Shown piece after piece: positions 1 to 9,766 of a DNA stretch of 64,000 nucleotides (position 1 is the stretch's first letter; every line of letters starts with the position of its first letter). The notes under the pieces are model-generated. The model was given only the letters and a program-made list of their open reading frames with translations, did not search any database and was not told where the DNA came from. The DNA is taken from positions 62,001-126,000 of the forward strand of contig NZ_KE386572.1 of the NCBI RefSeq assembly GCF_000427665.1, in the 5' to 3' direction. This DNA is from Geminicoccus roseus DSM 18922. GTDB taxonomy: Bacteria > Pseudomonadota > Alphaproteobacteria > Geminicoccales > Geminicoccaceae. The translations under genes and the position numbers were made by a program.

Positions 1-36
1 GACCACCAGCTTCGGCTCGGTGAAGCGGCGGCTCAT
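1..36 (-). CDS. rdgB: RdgB/HAM1 non-canonical purine NTP pyrophosphatase, N-terminal fragment
   Basis: Only the first 12 codons lie in the window. They read [12 protein letters not shown], and KLVV is where RdgB proteins begin their first strand, normally followed by ASHN-GK. The ATG overlaps the rph stop codon by four bases (ATGA), which is translational coupling, and rph-rdgB is a common bacterial gene order. RdgB hydrolyses dITP, XTP and related damaged purine triphosphates in the cytoplasm. The assignment rests on a dozen residues and on the neighbour. Confidence 0.7.
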   Translation of the reverse strand, partial: MSRRFTEPKLVV

Positions 37-761
37 GCGAAGCCCGCCTCGGCCAGCGCCGCCAGCTGCCGCTCGACCAGCTGCCGCACGCCCTGCTCGG
101 CCAGGCGCTGCATCGCCACGATCTGGGCCGGCTCCAAAGGCGCCTCCTCGGCGGTCACCTGCATCTCGACGATCTTGCCGGACGGGGTCAGCACGAAATT
201 GGCATCCGCCTCGGCGCCGCTGTCCTCCAGATAGTCCAGGTCGAGCAGGGCTTCACCCTTGACCAGGCCGCAGGACACCGCGGCCACCGGCTCGCGCAGC
301 GGCAGGCTCGGCAAAGCCCCCTTCTGCACCAGCTTGCGCAGGGCCTCGTGCAGGGCGACATAGGCGCCGGTGATCGAGGCGGTGCGGGTGCCGCCATCGG
401 CCTGCAGCACGTCGCAATCGACCACGATCTGCCGCTCGCCCATCGATTCGACCAGGGTGACGGCGCGCAGCGAGCGGCCGATCAGCCGCTGGATCTCCAT
501 GGTCCGCCCGCTCTGGCGGCCCTTGACCACCTCGCGCGGCGAGCGGGAATGGGTCGAGCGCGGCAGCATCGCGTATTCCGCGGTCACCCAGCCCTTGCCG
601 GTGTTGCGCAGGAACGGCGGCACCCGTTCCTCGACGGTCGCCGTGCACAGCACCCGCGTGTTGCCGAAGCTGACGATGCACGAGCCCTCGGCATGCCGGT
701 TGACCCCGATCTCGATCGTCACCGGCCTGAGCGCCTCCGCCAGCCGACCATCCATCCTCAT
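33..761 (-). CDS. rph: Ribonuclease PH
   Basis: Phosphorolytic 3'-5' exoribonuclease that trims tRNA precursors using phosphate and releases nucleoside diphosphates; it works as a hexamer in the cytoplasm. The protein is 242 residues, the normal family length, and nearly every conserved block is visible: MRMDGR at the start, [52 protein letters not shown] and [16 protein letters not shown]. An in-frame ATG four codons earlier (773) exists, but RNase PH proteins normally begin at the M-R-x-x-GR motif. It is first in an operon with rdgB and diverges from the hydratase gene across about 200 bases. Confidence 0.97.
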   Translation of the reverse strand: MRMDGRLAEALRPVTIEIGVNRHAEGSCIVSFGNTRVLCTATVEERVPPFLRNTGKGWVTAEYAMLPRSTHSRSPREVVKGRQSGRTMEIQRLIGRSLRAVTLVESMGERQIVVDCDVLQADGGTRTASITGAYVALHEALRKLVQKGALPSLPLREPVAAVSCGLVKGEALLDLDYLEDSGAEADANFVLTPSGKIVEMQVTAEEAPLEPAQIVAMQRLAEQGVRQLVERQLAALAEAGFA

Positions 762-967
762 GTTCCGCGTCACCCTTTTCGTGTCCCGTCGCGCTGCCGC
801 TCATAGGGGCTTGGCGTCCCGAAGTCTCGGACCGATCGCAGGGCGTCCCCCGGCTCACCCCGCTTTCCCTGCCGCGACGGCGTCGATCCCGGTTGCTCTG
901 GAGCTTTCGCGAACGCAGGTAGAGAGCAACGACAATGCAACAGACAAGCCATGCCAGGGGAGCGCTC

Positions 968-1771
968 ATGACGGCCGATGCGGGGATGAAGGCGGCATCC
1001 GATCTGCTGTTCCGCTGCTGGGAGGAAGGCTGGAAGCTGCCCTCCGTGCCCGACGAGATGCGCCCGCGGACGCGCGCCGACGGCTACGAGGCCCAGGCCT
1101 TCCTGGAGCAGCGCAGCGCTTCGCCGCTGTTCGGCTGGAAGATCGCGGCCACCAGCCTGGCCGGCCAGGCCCATATCGGCGTGGACGGGCCGCTGGCCGG
1201 CCGTATCCTGCAGGAGCGGGTCCTGCCCCCCGGCGCCACCGTGTCCCTGGCCGGCAACGCCATGAAGGTCGCCGAGCCCGAGTTCGCCTTCCGGATGGCC
1301 CAAACCCTGGCGCCCCGTCCAGGAGATTACGGCACCGACGAGGTGATGGCGGCGGTCGGCAGCCTGCACCCGGCGATCGAGGTCCCGGATTCCCGCTTCG
1401 AGGATTTCGTCAGCGCCGGCGAGGCCCAGCTCCTGGCCGACAATGCCTGCGCCCACCAGTTCGTCTTAGGGGAGCCTGCCCCGGACGGGTGGCGCGACCT
1501 GGACCTGGTCACCTTCGCGCCCAAGGCCACCGTGCGCCGCCCGGGCCAGCCGCCCACCACCCGGATGGGCCAGGGCGCCAACGTGCTGGGCGACCCGCGC
1601 GTCGCGCTGACCTGGCTCGCCAACGAATTGTCCCGCCTGTCGATCCCGCTGCAGGCCGGCCAGGTGGTCACCACCGGCACCTGCATGGTGCCGCTCGCCG
1701 TCGAGGCTAGCGACGAGGTCGAGGTCGATTTCGGCGTGCTGGGCGGGCTGCGGATCGCGTTCGGCGCCTAG
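968..1771 (+). CDS. 2-keto-4-pentenoate hydratase-type protein (MhpD/fumarylacetoacetase fold)
   Basis: Predicted cytoplasmic lyase of 267 residues. The family hydrates 2-oxo-4-pentenoate-type dienols, or decarboxylates related oxo-acids, with a divalent metal. The family blocks GWKIAATS, the acidic EPEFAF metal-binding stretch, HPAIEVPDSR, ADN-CAH-FV-G and the late QVVTTGTCM block are all visible. The ATG at 968 is preferred to one at 935 because AGGGGAG lies six bases before it. No meta-cleavage dioxygenase or aldolase gene is adjacent, so the substrate cannot be assigned. Its stop codon overlaps the stop of the convergent cyclase gene. Confidence 0.85.
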   Translation: MTADAGMKAASDLLFRCWEEGWKLPSVPDEMRPRTRADGYEAQAFLEQRSASPLFGWKIAATSLAGQAHIGVDGPLAGRILQERVLPPGATVSLAGNAMKVAEPEFAFRMAQTLAPRPGDYGTDEVMAAVGSLHPAIEVPDSRFEDFVSAGEAQLLADNACAHQFVLGEPAPDGWRDLDLVTFAPKATVRRPGQPPTTRMGQGANVLGDPRVALTWLANELSRLSIPLQAGQVVTTGTCMVPLAVEASDEVEVDFGVLGGLRIAFGA

Positions 1772-4700
1772 TCCGGGCGCAGGATGCGGCCACCCCGGCG
1801 CAGCAGTTCCTGCGCTTCTCGGAAATGGGGCAGCTCCGGATCTCCGGTGAAGGAGGCACAGGCCGCCGCCAGCCGTTGATGCGCCAGCCCCGCCTCGCCT
1901 GCCGCTGTGGCTGCACGAGCCATGCTGATCGCGGTGCGCAGCCGCCACAGCGGGGCGTCCTGCGCAGCCGCGATGGACCAGGCCCTTTCCAACTCCTGCT
2001 TGGCTGCAGCCGGATCGGCCGCCGGTTCCAGGGCCAGCAGCTCGCCCCGGCGGCGCACCAGTTCCGCTTCGAACCAGCCCTCCCGGATGCGCTGGGCCTG
2101 CCTAAGAGCCTTGGTGACCTGCAGCAGGAGCTCCGGCTTGGCCCGTCCCGCCCAGGAGAGCGCGTCGATCAGGAGGCAGCGGTTGTACGGCATGAAGATC
2201 CGTGTGCGGGTCCCCAGCAGGGCCGTGAACCCTTCGCTGATCCGGGCAAGGCCCGCCTCCGGCTGTCCGGTCCGTGCCAGGGCCCAGCCATGGAATACCT
2301 TCGCCTCGCCTGCAAACATCAGGAAGTCCAGCTTCTCGGCCAGATCCAGATAGGCCTCCGCTTCCGCCAGGGCCGTGGCGGTGTCGCCGCATAGCTCGGC
2401 AACCATGAAGCAGTAGGCGCGGGCATAGGCGCCTGAAGCGGGATGCCTGAGGAAAGTCGCGCGGCTCAGCGCCTCTCGGGCGTACTGCCGCGCCCGGCCC
2501 GGCCGGCCGCCAATCGTGAGGATGAGCGCCAGGTAGCACAGGGCGACCACCCGGGTGTCGCAATAGAAGCCGAAGGGCGCGGACAGCCCCGGGTCGTCGA
2601 GAGCGAGAACTGCGCCCAGATGGTGTCGCGCCCTGGCAAGATCGCCCATGTGGAACGAGTTGACGCCGATGACCCGGTGGCCCAGCGACTGCGCGACCAC
2701 GTCCCCTCGGCGTTCGCCCAGCGCCAGCAGCGCGGCGCCTTCTCTTTTCGCGGCTTGGTAGTCCGCGCGAATCGCCTTCACGCCGCATTGCGCCAGGAGC
2801 ACCAGCGGCAGCTGGTCAGGTTCGCCCAGCGACTCGCAGAGGGCGCGGGCGCTCTTCCAGACCCGTTCCGCGTCGAGCGAGCCGTAGCCGCGCAGGCTGG
2901 CGACCACGGAGCCCAAAGCAATCTGCAGGTCAAGTTCGCGCCGCATCCGCCCGCGATCTTCGGGCATCCTGTCCAGCAGGGCCAGCGCCTGGCTGAGATG
3001 GGCGATAGCCTCGCGGCCGGCCGAGCGCGCGATCGCGAGGGTGCCGGCTTTCTGCCAGTAGGCCACGGCCTGCTCGATGAGCTCCGCTTGCGTGAAATGA
3101 TGGGCGAGCAGTTCCGGCTGAACCGCGACCACATCCGGGAAACGCGCTTCGATCGTTCGCGCTACCTTGGCATGAAGCTCGCGGCGCCGACTGCGCAGCA
3201 GCGTCCGGTAGGCGACATCCTGCACCAGCGCATGCTTGAAGGCGTAACAGCGCTGGGCTGCCGGTCCGCGCACGAAAATCAGTTCCGCCTGCAGAAGATC
3301 AGCCAGCGCGCGCTTGAGCATTCTGGTCGGCCAGCCGGCCACTTCTGCCAGCAGGTCGAGAGAGAACTCCCGGCCGATCACCGCGCAGACCTGGACGACG
3401 CCACGAACATGCACCAGCCGGTCTAGGCGCGCCAGCAGCGAGTCCTGGAGGGTCGCGGGAATCACCGGAAGATCCGCCGGCTGCCCCGGAGGCGGCAGGT
3501 CCCGGACCAGCTGCCGGGACTCCACCAACGTCTTGGTCAGTTCCTCCACGAACAATGGCACGCCATCGGTCCGCGCCACGATCTGGCTGAGAAGCGCGCG
3601 CGGCAGGTCCGTTTGCCCCGCCACGCTTTCGGCCATGGCTGCGGCATGCTGGTCGTCCAGGCTGGCGAGCGTGAGGAGGCCGACATGGCCAAGGCTGCTC
3701 CAGCGCGGCTCGAAGCCTGGCCGGCAGGTCACGACGATCAGCACCGGCAGGTCCTGAAGTTGCTCGATCGCCAGGTCCAGCAGCTCAAGGGTCGTGGGAT
3801 CCATCCAGTGGGCATCCTCCACGATGACCAACAGGCCCTGGCCTGCCGCCAGCCGCTCGAACTCGGCTATCAGCGCCCGGAAGGTTCGCGCCTTGCGCTC
3901 GTGCGGGCTGAGGTCCTCCAAGGAGCAGCGATGATCCGGATCGATGCCGAGAAGCTCCGCAAGCAGCGGCAGGGTGCGCTCGTCGCGGCCGGCGTCGGCG
4001 CCCAGCATCGCCTCCAGCTTACCCAGCCGGACCTGCGCATCGTCCTGCCGGGCGAAACCTGCGGCACGCTGGAGCTGCTCCACGACCGGCCATAGGGCGG
4101 CGTTCACGTGGAAGGGAGAACACTGGTAGCGCAGGATCTGCCCGCTCCCGCGAACTTCCTCGCTGATCGCCCAGGCGATCCTCGACTTGCCGATGCCCGG
4201 CTCGCCCCGGATCAGGACGACCTGCCCCTTGCCGGCAAGGGCCAGCCGCCAGCGGTCGCGCAGCAGGTTCATTTCCTGGCTCCGACCGATCATCGGCGTC
4301 AGCGCAGCCGTGTGGCGCGCCCGGAACCGGTCCCCCACCTCCGCATCGCGCAAAACGCACCAGGCCTGGATCAAGGCGCTGAACCCCTTGAGCCGGCGGC
4401 GGCCCAGGTCGCGGTAGAGGAACAGGTCGCCCAGCAGCGTCCGCGTGCCGTCCGCGATGATCACCTCGCCTGGTTTGGCGAGACCTTGCAGTCTGGCAGC
4501 CAGGTTGGGCGTCTCTCCCACCACCGAACGCTCACGCGACTCCCTGCTGCCGATCAGTTCGCCGACCACCACCTGCCCGGTCGCGATCCCGATCCGCGCC
4601 GACGCCGCGGTGGCCAGGTTCAGGAGAGGCATGGCTGCAGCGATGGCGAGCCCGGCGCGCACCGCCCGTTCCGCCGCATCCTCTTGGGCGACGGGCCATC

Positions 4701-5142
4701 CGAAATAGGCCAGCACTCCATCGCCCAGATACTTGCTGACATAGCCGCCGAAGCGCGCCACCTCATCCGTGATCAGGTCCTGGTAGGCGTGGATCAGGTC
4801 GCTCATCTCTTCCGGGTCGAGACGCTGGCTCAGTTCCGTGGAACTGACCAGATCGACGAACATGACCGTGAGTTGTCGCCGCCCTGCCGACGGCGGGTAT
4901 CGCGGAGCTTTGGGATCCAGCGATCGCTCGTTCGCCCTGGGGTTCCCGGATGGCGCCGTCCCGGTGCGAAGCATCTGGATCGCATCGAGCATGCGCCGGC
5001 GGTGGCCGACGGCGGCGACACCGATTTCCTTCAGGTCGTCGGCGGTCAGCCGGACGAGCAGGCCGAAACCTACGTCATGCTTGCGGAAGTGCGGGCCGTA
5101 CTGCTCCAGCCCCAGTCCGCGTAACCACGCGTCGAGGTCCAA
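1768..5142 (-). CDS. SAM domain-class III cyclase-AAA ATPase-TPR signalling protein
   Basis: A 1124-residue cytoplasmic multidomain protein. Residues 1-60 form a sterile-alpha-motif domain (GLEQYG-HF, LTADDLKEIGV--VGHRRRML). Residues 88-270 form a class III nucleotidyl cyclase domain with metal-binding aspartates at D97 (VMFVDLVSST) and D141 (KYLGDGVLAYFG) and a matching Lys137. From about 310 an AAA-type NTPase domain follows, with Walker A GEPGIGKS near 314-321 and Walker B LLVIVEDAHW. The rest is alpha-helical with TPR-like repeats, many beginning with A-A-Y or A-R-ALAR. The layout matches adenylate/guanylate cyclases with an ATP-binding sensor half, common in rhizobia and relatives. No membrane segment is visible. 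The cyclase residues look intact; cAMP versus cGMP and the ligand of the TPR half cannot be read. Confidence 0.9.
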   Translation of the reverse strand: MDLDAWLRGLGLEQYGPHFRKHDVGFGLLVRLTADDLKEIGVAAVGHRRRMLDAIQMLRTGTAPSGNPRANERSLDPKAPRYPPSAGRRQLTVMFVDLVSSTELSQRLDPEEMSDLIHAYQDLITDEVARFGGYVSKYLGDGVLAYFGWPVAQEDAAERAVRAGLAIAAAMPLLNLATAASARIGIATGQVVVGELIGSRESRERSVVGETPNLAARLQGLAKPGEVIIADGTRTLLGDLFLYRDLGRRRLKGFSALIQAWCVLRDAEVGDRFRARHTAALTPMIGRSQEMNLLRDRWRLALAGKGQVVLIRGEPGIGKSRIAWAISEEVRGSGQILRYQCSPFHVNAALWPVVEQLQRAAGFARQDDAQVRLGKLEAMLGADAGRDERTLPLLAELLGIDPDHRCSLEDLSPHERKARTFRALIAEFERLAAGQGLLVIVEDAHWMDPTTLELLDLAIEQLQDLPVLIVVTCRPGFEPRWSSLGHVGLLTLASLDDQHAAAMAESVAGQTDLPRALLSQIVARTDGVPLFVEELTKTLVESRQLVRDLPPPGQPADLPVIPATLQDSLLARLDRLVHVRGVVQVCAVIGREFSLDLLAEVAGWPTRMLKRALADLLQAELIFVRGPAAQRCYAFKHALVQDVAYRTLLRSRRRELHAKVARTIEARFPDVVAVQPELLAHHFTQAELIEQAVAYWQKAGTLAIARSAGREAIAHLSQALALLDRMPEDRGRMRRELDLQIALGSVVASLRGYGSLDAERVWKSARALCESLGEPDQLPLVLLAQCGVKAIRADYQAAKREGAALLALGERRGDVVAQSLGHRVIGVNSFHMGDLARARHHLGAVLALDDPGLSAPFGFYCDTRVVALCYLALILTIGGRPGRARQYAREALSRATFLRHPASGAYARAYCFMVAELCGDTATALAEAEAYLDLAEKLDFLMFAGEAKVFHGWALARTGQPEAGLARISEGFTALLGTRTRIFMPYNRCLLIDALSWAGRAKPELLLQVTKALRQAQRIREGWFEAELVRRRGELLALEPAADPAAAKQELERAWSIAAAQDAPLWRLRTAISMARAATAAGEAGLAHQRLAAACASFTGDPELPHFREAQELLRRGGRILRPD

Positions 5143-5223
5143 CCCACTCGCTCCCGGCCTTGCCTGGGACCCACCAGTATAGACGCGGCAGCGCGATCCG
5201 CTCCCTGAAAGAGCAAGCTTGTC

Positions 5224-5616
5224 TCAACTTGAAGATGAAAAATTCTTCAGGACGTTTCCGTTATTGCGCTCCACGCCGCCGCAGCGGTCGGCAAGCGCCG
5301 AGAGGGTGGCGCGGATCGACATCAATTCGCCGATCTTGCCGTCGATCTCGCCGATCCGGTCCAGGGCCAGCGCCTTCACTTCCGCGGCGCTGCGGTCCTG
5401 CCCCCGATAAAGCGCCAGGAGGTCGCGGCAGTCGTCGACCGAGAAGCCCAGCGAACGGGCGCGCTGGATGAACAGCAGGGTCTGGACGTCGGTCTCGTCG
5501 TAGAAGCGATAGCCGCTCTGCCGCCTGGCCGGCGCCTCGATCAGGCCGATCTGCTCGTAGTAGCGGATCGTCTTGACCGGCAGGCCCGAGCGCTCCGCCG
5601 CCTGTCCGATGTTCAC
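5224..5616 (-). CDS. MerR-family regulator, CueR/HmrR-like but lacking the second metal cysteine
   Basis: A 130-residue regulator beginning with GTG (VNIGQAAERSG), with the MerR winged helix (GLPVKTIRYYEQIGLI, SGYRFYD) followed by the long dimerisation helix. The N-terminal 110 residues look like CueR-type Cu(I) sensors, including the LGFSVDDCRDLL block. In CueR the C-terminal loop carries two cysteines about eight residues apart. Here only the first remains (ADRCGGVE) and the tail becomes a low-GC, serine-ending stretch (KNFSSSS). The protein may therefore sense something else or be damaged. It lies 32 bases after the double-ATPase gene on the same strand, and no copper ATPase or chaperone gene is near. 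Confidence 0.85.
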   Translation of the reverse strand: MNIGQAAERSGLPVKTIRYYEQIGLIEAPARRQSGYRFYDETDVQTLLFIQRARSLGFSVDDCRDLLALYRGQDRSAAEVKALALDRIGEIDGKIGELMSIRATLSALADRCGGVERNNGNVLKNFSSSS

Positions 5617-5648
5617 GTCATTCCTTCCCCGCCCCCTCGCCGCCCAGC

Positions 5649-7502
5649 TCAGGCCGCCAGCGGCGCCGCGGCCGGCTGGCGCTCCCATTCCGGCCCCCAG
5701 ACCTGCACCACATGGCCGGGCGACACCTCGCGGTACTGGCGGACCGGCGGCTCGTAGTCGGGCGGCCGCACCGGGCTCTTGATCTCGTCCTCCGACACCT
5801 CGCGCCGCTCGCCGCGCATGGCCGGATCGGCGATCGGCACGGCGGCCAGCAGCTTGCGGGTATAGGGGTGCTGCGGGTTGCCGAACACCACGGCGCGCGG
5901 GCCGATCTCGACGATCTCGCCCAGATACATGACCGCGACCCGGTGGCTGACCCGCTCGACCACCGCCATGTCGTGGGAGATGAACAGGTAGGCCAGGCCG
6001 TAGCGCGCCTGCAGGTCGAGCATCAGGTTGATCACCTGCGCCTTGATCGAGACGTCCAGGGCCGAGACCGATTCGTCGGCCACGATGATCTTGGGCTCCA
6101 GCGCCAGGGCACGGGCGATGCACACGCGCTGGCGCTGCCCGCCGGAGAACTCGTGCGGCAGGCGGCTCGCCATGTCCGGGGTCAGGCCGACCTGCTGCAA
6201 AAGGTCGGCGACCCTGGCCTGGGCCTTCGCACCGCTGGCCAGCCCGTGCGCCAGGAGCGGTGCCGCGATCGCGGCGCCGACGCTGCGGCGCGGGTTCAGG
6301 CTGGAGAACGGGTCCTGGAAGATCATCTGCATGGACCGGCGCATCAGGCGCAGGCCCGGCTTGTCCATGGCGCGCACGTCCTGGCCCTCGACCAGGATGC
6401 TGCCGTCCTGCGGCTCGACCAGCCGCATGATCGAGCGCCCGGTGGTGGACTTGCCGCAGCCGGATTCGCCGACCAGGGCCAGGGTCTCGCCGGCCCGCAG
6501 GTCGAAGGAAACGTTCTCCACCGCATGGACCCGCCCGGTCACCCGGCCGAACAACCCGGTGCGGATGTCGAACCGGGTCACCAGCCCGGCCACCTCCAGC
6601 ACCGGCCGCGCCTGGGGCTGGATGGTCTCGCCGGTCTCCATCGGCACGTCGGACTGGCCGGTGGCGGTGTCCACCACCGGGAAGCGCATCGGCCGGGCCC
6701 GCCCCTCCATCGAGCCGAGCCTGGGCACCGCCGAGAGCAGCGCCTTGGTGTAGGGCCTGGCTGGGCGGGCGAAGATCTGGGTGGTGGGACCGCTCTCGAC
6801 CATCTCGCCGCGGAACATCACCACGGTCCGGTCGGCGATCTCGGCCACCACCCCCATGTCGTGGGTGATGAACAGGACCGACATGCCGTTCTCGTCCTGC
6901 AGTTCCTTGATGAGCTGCAGGATCTGCGCCTGGATGGTCACGTCCAGGGCGGTGGTCGGCTCGTCGGCGATCAGCAGCTTGGGCCGGCAGGCCAGCGCCA
7001 TGGCGATCATCACCCGCTGGCGCATGCCCCCGGAGAAGCGGTGCGGGTACTCGTGGAAGCGCGAGCGGGCGGCGGGGATACGCACCTTGTCCAGCAGCCG
7101 CACGGTCTCCGCCTCGGCCTCGCCCCGCGACATGCCGCGATGCTGCACCAGCGCCTCGGCGATCTGGAAGCCGATGGTCAGCACCGGGTTCAGGCTGGTC
7201 ATCGGCTCCTGGAAGATCATCGCGATGTCATCGCCGCGGATCTGCCGCATGTCGCGCTCGGGCAGGGTCAAGAGCTCCTGCCCGGCCAGCTTGACGCTGC
7301 CCTCGATCCGCCCGGCGTTCTTGGGCACCAGCCGCATGATCGAGAGCGCGGTGACGCTCTTGCCCGACCCGGATTCGCCGACGATCGCCACCGTCTCCCT
7401 GGGCGCCACCTCGAACGACACGTCCCGCACCACGGTGCGCCAGCCGTCCTCCATGCGGAACGCGGTGGACAGGTTGGCGACGGACAGGATCGGCGTGGTC
7501 AT
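5649..7502 (-). CDS. Peptide/nickel-type ABC importer, fused double ATPase (GsiA/DppDF-like)
   Basis: Energises import of peptides, glutathione, opines or similar substrates at the inner membrane. The 617 residues hold two complete ABC ATPase halves of the oligopeptide type. Half one has Walker A GESGSGKS, the signature FSGGMRQR and Walker [13 protein letters not shown]. Half two has [16 protein letters not shown] and [12 protein letters not shown]. Each half ends with the [15 protein letters not shown] block of this subfamily. The ATG at 7502 begins the usual [10 protein letters not shown] start. No permease or binding-protein genes of the family are in the window, so this is an orphan ATPase gene or its partners lie elsewhere. 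Confidence 0.9.
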   Translation of the reverse strand: MTTPILSVANLSTAFRMEDGWRTVVRDVSFEVAPRETVAIVGESGSGKSVTALSIMRLVPKNAGRIEGSVKLAGQELLTLPERDMRQIRGDDIAMIFQEPMTSLNPVLTIGFQIAEALVQHRGMSRGEAEAETVRLLDKVRIPAARSRFHEYPHRFSGGMRQRVMIAMALACRPKLLIADEPTTALDVTIQAQILQLIKELQDENGMSVLFITHDMGVVAEIADRTVVMFRGEMVESGPTTQIFARPARPYTKALLSAVPRLGSMEGRARPMRFPVVDTATGQSDVPMETGETIQPQARPVLEVAGLVTRFDIRTGLFGRVTGRVHAVENVSFDLRAGETLALVGESGCGKSTTGRSIMRLVEPQDGSILVEGQDVRAMDKPGLRLMRRSMQMIFQDPFSSLNPRRSVGAAIAAPLLAHGLASGAKAQARVADLLQQVGLTPDMASRLPHEFSGGQRQRVCIARALALEPKIIVADESVSALDVSIKAQVINLMLDLQARYGLAYLFISHDMAVVERVSHRVAVMYLGEIVEIGPRAVVFGNPQHPYTRKLLAAVPIADPAMRGERREVSEDEIKSPVRPPDYEPPVRQYREVSPGHVVQVWGPEWERQPAAAPLAA

Positions 7503-7732
7503 CGGCGACAATGTCTCCCGGCGTTCGGATCCCTGGCGGCGGCCCCGCGATGATAGGCAAGCCCCTCCACCGCCGTCTACGCCCAGCCTGCCGGAGGCAC
7601 TGGCCGCCGGCCTGCAACCTGTCCGCCAACTCAACCTCACCGATCCCGCAGCCGCGACCTGGCGCACCCTCGCCGCGGCGTGCGCGCTCCTCTATGCCCG
7701 AAGCCGTTCCTTGACGGATTTCGGGGTTTGAT

Positions 7733-8722
7733 ATGACGCGTGTCCTGGTGACCGGCGGGGCCGGCTATATCGGCAGCCATGTGGTCAAGCATCTGGCGGC
7801 GTCCGGCTTCGCGCCGGTCACGCTGGACAATCTCTATGCCGGGCATCGCTGGGCGGTGACCTCGGGCGAGCTGATCGAGGCCGATTTCGGCGATCCGGAG
7901 CGGATGGACGCGATCCTCGGCAGCGGCCGGTTCGAGGCGATCATCCACATGGCCGCCCATATCTGGGTCGGCGAGAGCGGCAAGGATCCCGCCAAGTACT
8001 ACCAGAACAACACCGTCGGCGCCCTGAACCTGTTCCGGATCGCCGCCCGCCACGGCATCCGCCGGATCGTGTTCTCGTCCACCGCCGCCGTCTACGGCGA
8101 GCCGGACCTGGACCCGATCCCCGAGGACGCGCCGCTGCGCCCGATCAACCCCTACGGCGCCTCCAAGATGATGGCCGAGCGGATCCTGGCCGACGTCATG
8201 GCGGCGTCGGGCGGCAGCTGGATGGCGCTGCGCTACTTCAACGTGGCCGGCGCCGACCCGGACGGCCAGGTCGGCGAGGCCACCCCCAACAACAGCCACC
8301 TGGTCAAGCTCGCCTGCATGACCGCCGCCGGCCTGCGCCCGCGCATGGCGATCTTCGGCCGGGACTACCCCACCCCCGACGGCACCTGCATCCGCGACTA
8401 TGTCCATGTCCAGGACCTGGCCCGCGCCCATGTCGACGCGCTGCGCCACCTGCTGGACGGCGGCGCCTCGATGCCCCTGAACTGCGGCTACGGCCACGGC
8501 TTCAGCGTCAAGGAGGTGCTGGACACCTGCCGCCGGATCACCGGCGTCGACTTCCCGATCGTCGACGAGCCGCGCCGCCCGGGCGATCCGGCCCGCCTGG
8601 TGGCGGACGGGCGCCGCATCCGCGAGGTGCTGGGCTTTGAGCCCCGCTTCGACGACCTGGACACCATCGTCGCGCATGCCTGGGCCTGGGAGCGGAAGCT
8701 GGCGGCGATGCGCGGCGCTTAA
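7733..8722 (+). CDS. galE: UDP-glucose 4-epimerase
   Basis: Interconverts UDP-glucose and UDP-galactose with tightly bound NAD in the cytoplasm, supplying galactose for polysaccharides. The 329-residue protein has the Rossmann motif TGGAGYIGSH at residues 7-16, the catalytic serine/threonine in FSSTAAVYGEP (Ser116), the Tyr141-x3-Lys145 pair in NPYGASK, ALRYFNVAGADP, and GTCIRDYVHVQDLA-AH. Six bases separate it from the following exporter gene, so the two are probably co-transcribed. The GalE-specific pattern is much clearer than for other NAD-dependent sugar epimerases. Confidence 0.94.
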   Translation: MTRVLVTGGAGYIGSHVVKHLAASGFAPVTLDNLYAGHRWAVTSGELIEADFGDPERMDAILGSGRFEAIIHMAAHIWVGESGKDPAKYYQNNTVGALNLFRIAARHGIRRIVFSSTAAVYGEPDLDPIPEDAPLRPINPYGASKMMAERILADVMAASGGSWMALRYFNVAGADPDGQVGEATPNNSHLVKLACMTAAGLRPRMAIFGRDYPTPDGTCIRDYVHVQDLARAHVDALRHLLDGGASMPLNCGYGHGFSVKEVLDTCRRITGVDFPIVDEPRRPGDPARLVADGRRIREVLGFEPRFDDLDTIVAHAWAWERKLAAMRGA

Positions 8723-8727
8723 AGCCG

Positions 8728-9657
8728 ATGGGACGGACCGGCGAGGTCCTCGCCGCCTTCCTGCCGGTCCTGCTCCTGGTCCTGGGCGGCTATCTCGGCC
8801 AGCGCACCGGCCGGATGGACGCCTCCCTGCGCAGCGGGCTGGAGCGGATCGGCTACCACGTGTTCCTGCCGGCGCTGCTGTTCCAGAACCTGGCCTCCTC
8901 GGCCGCCTCCTCGGCGGTGGTCCTGCCGCTCCTGGTGCTGACGGTGGTCTCGATCCTCCTGGCCTCGGCGGCAATGCTGGGCTGGTGCCGCTTCGCCCGC
9001 ACGCCGCACCCGCAGGTGGGGCCCCTGGTCCAGGCCTCGATGCGCTTCAACAACTTCCTGGGCTTCTCCCTGCTGCTTCCGCTGTTCGGCCCGGTCGGCC
9101 TGGCCGCGGGCGCCATCGTCTCGACCTTCTCGGTGATCGTCGCCAACACCGTCGCCGTGACGGTCCTGCTGGTCTATGCCGGCAAGGAGCCGCCCGGCCT
9201 GCTGCGCCTCGGGCGCGAGCTGGTGCGCAACCCGCTCATCCAGGCCTCGGCCGCCGGGCTCCTGTTCAAGGCGCTGGGCGTGGAGCTGCCGGAGACGCTC
9301 GGCCAGACCCTGTCGATGCTGGGCCAGGCCGGGATCGTGGTCGGCCTGATCGTGGTGGGCGCCGCCCTGGCGGCGGCACCGAGCGCCCTGGTCCCCCTGC
9401 GCGCCCTGCTGCCGGCCGCCCTGGTCAAGTTCCTCCTGCTGCCGGGCATCGCCTTCGCGATGGCGAGGATGTTCGGCCTGGACCCGGTCGTCACCGCGGC
9501 GATCACCATGTTCTTCGCCCTGCCGACCGCGCCGGCCTCCTACCTGCTCTCCCGCCAGCTGGGCGCGGACGCCGACCTGATGGCCGGCCTGATCGTCGCC
9601 GAATCGGTCTTGGCCCTGCTGGCGCTGCCGGCCGTGGTGCTGCTCACGGCGCCCTAG
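8728..9657 (+). CDS. AEC (auxin efflux carrier) family transporter
   Basis: Inner-membrane secondary transporter of 309 residues with about ten hydrophobic segments in two halves of five. The family motifs are visible: GYLGQRTGRMDA at the start, a first half ending in RFNNFLGFSLLLPLFG, and near the end a transmembrane segment with LPTAPASYLLSRQLGADADLMAG. Bacterial members export malonate, malate or other small organic anions. It follows galE by five bases with no convincing ribosome-binding site of its own, so translation is probably coupled. The substrate is not predictable from the sequence. Confidence 0.88.
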   Translation: MGRTGEVLAAFLPVLLLVLGGYLGQRTGRMDASLRSGLERIGYHVFLPALLFQNLASSAASSAVVLPLLVLTVVSILLASAAMLGWCRFARTPHPQVGPLVQASMRFNNFLGFSLLLPLFGPVGLAAGAIVSTFSVIVANTVAVTVLLVYAGKEPPGLLRLGRELVRNPLIQASAAGLLFKALGVELPETLGQTLSMLGQAGIVVGLIVVGAALAAAPSALVPLRALLPAALVKFLLLPGIAFAMARMFGLDPVVTAAITMFFALPTAPASYLLSRQLGADADLMAGLIVAESVLALLALPAVVLLTAP

Positions 9658-9766
9658 CGGCATCCTCCGGGGGTGAACCGGATCACGACGTAGCCGGCGC
9701 CCGGTGATCGTCGGATTGCCGCAGGCGTCCCGGGCCTCGTCTGGGCCCGTCCCGATCGAGCTGCCC

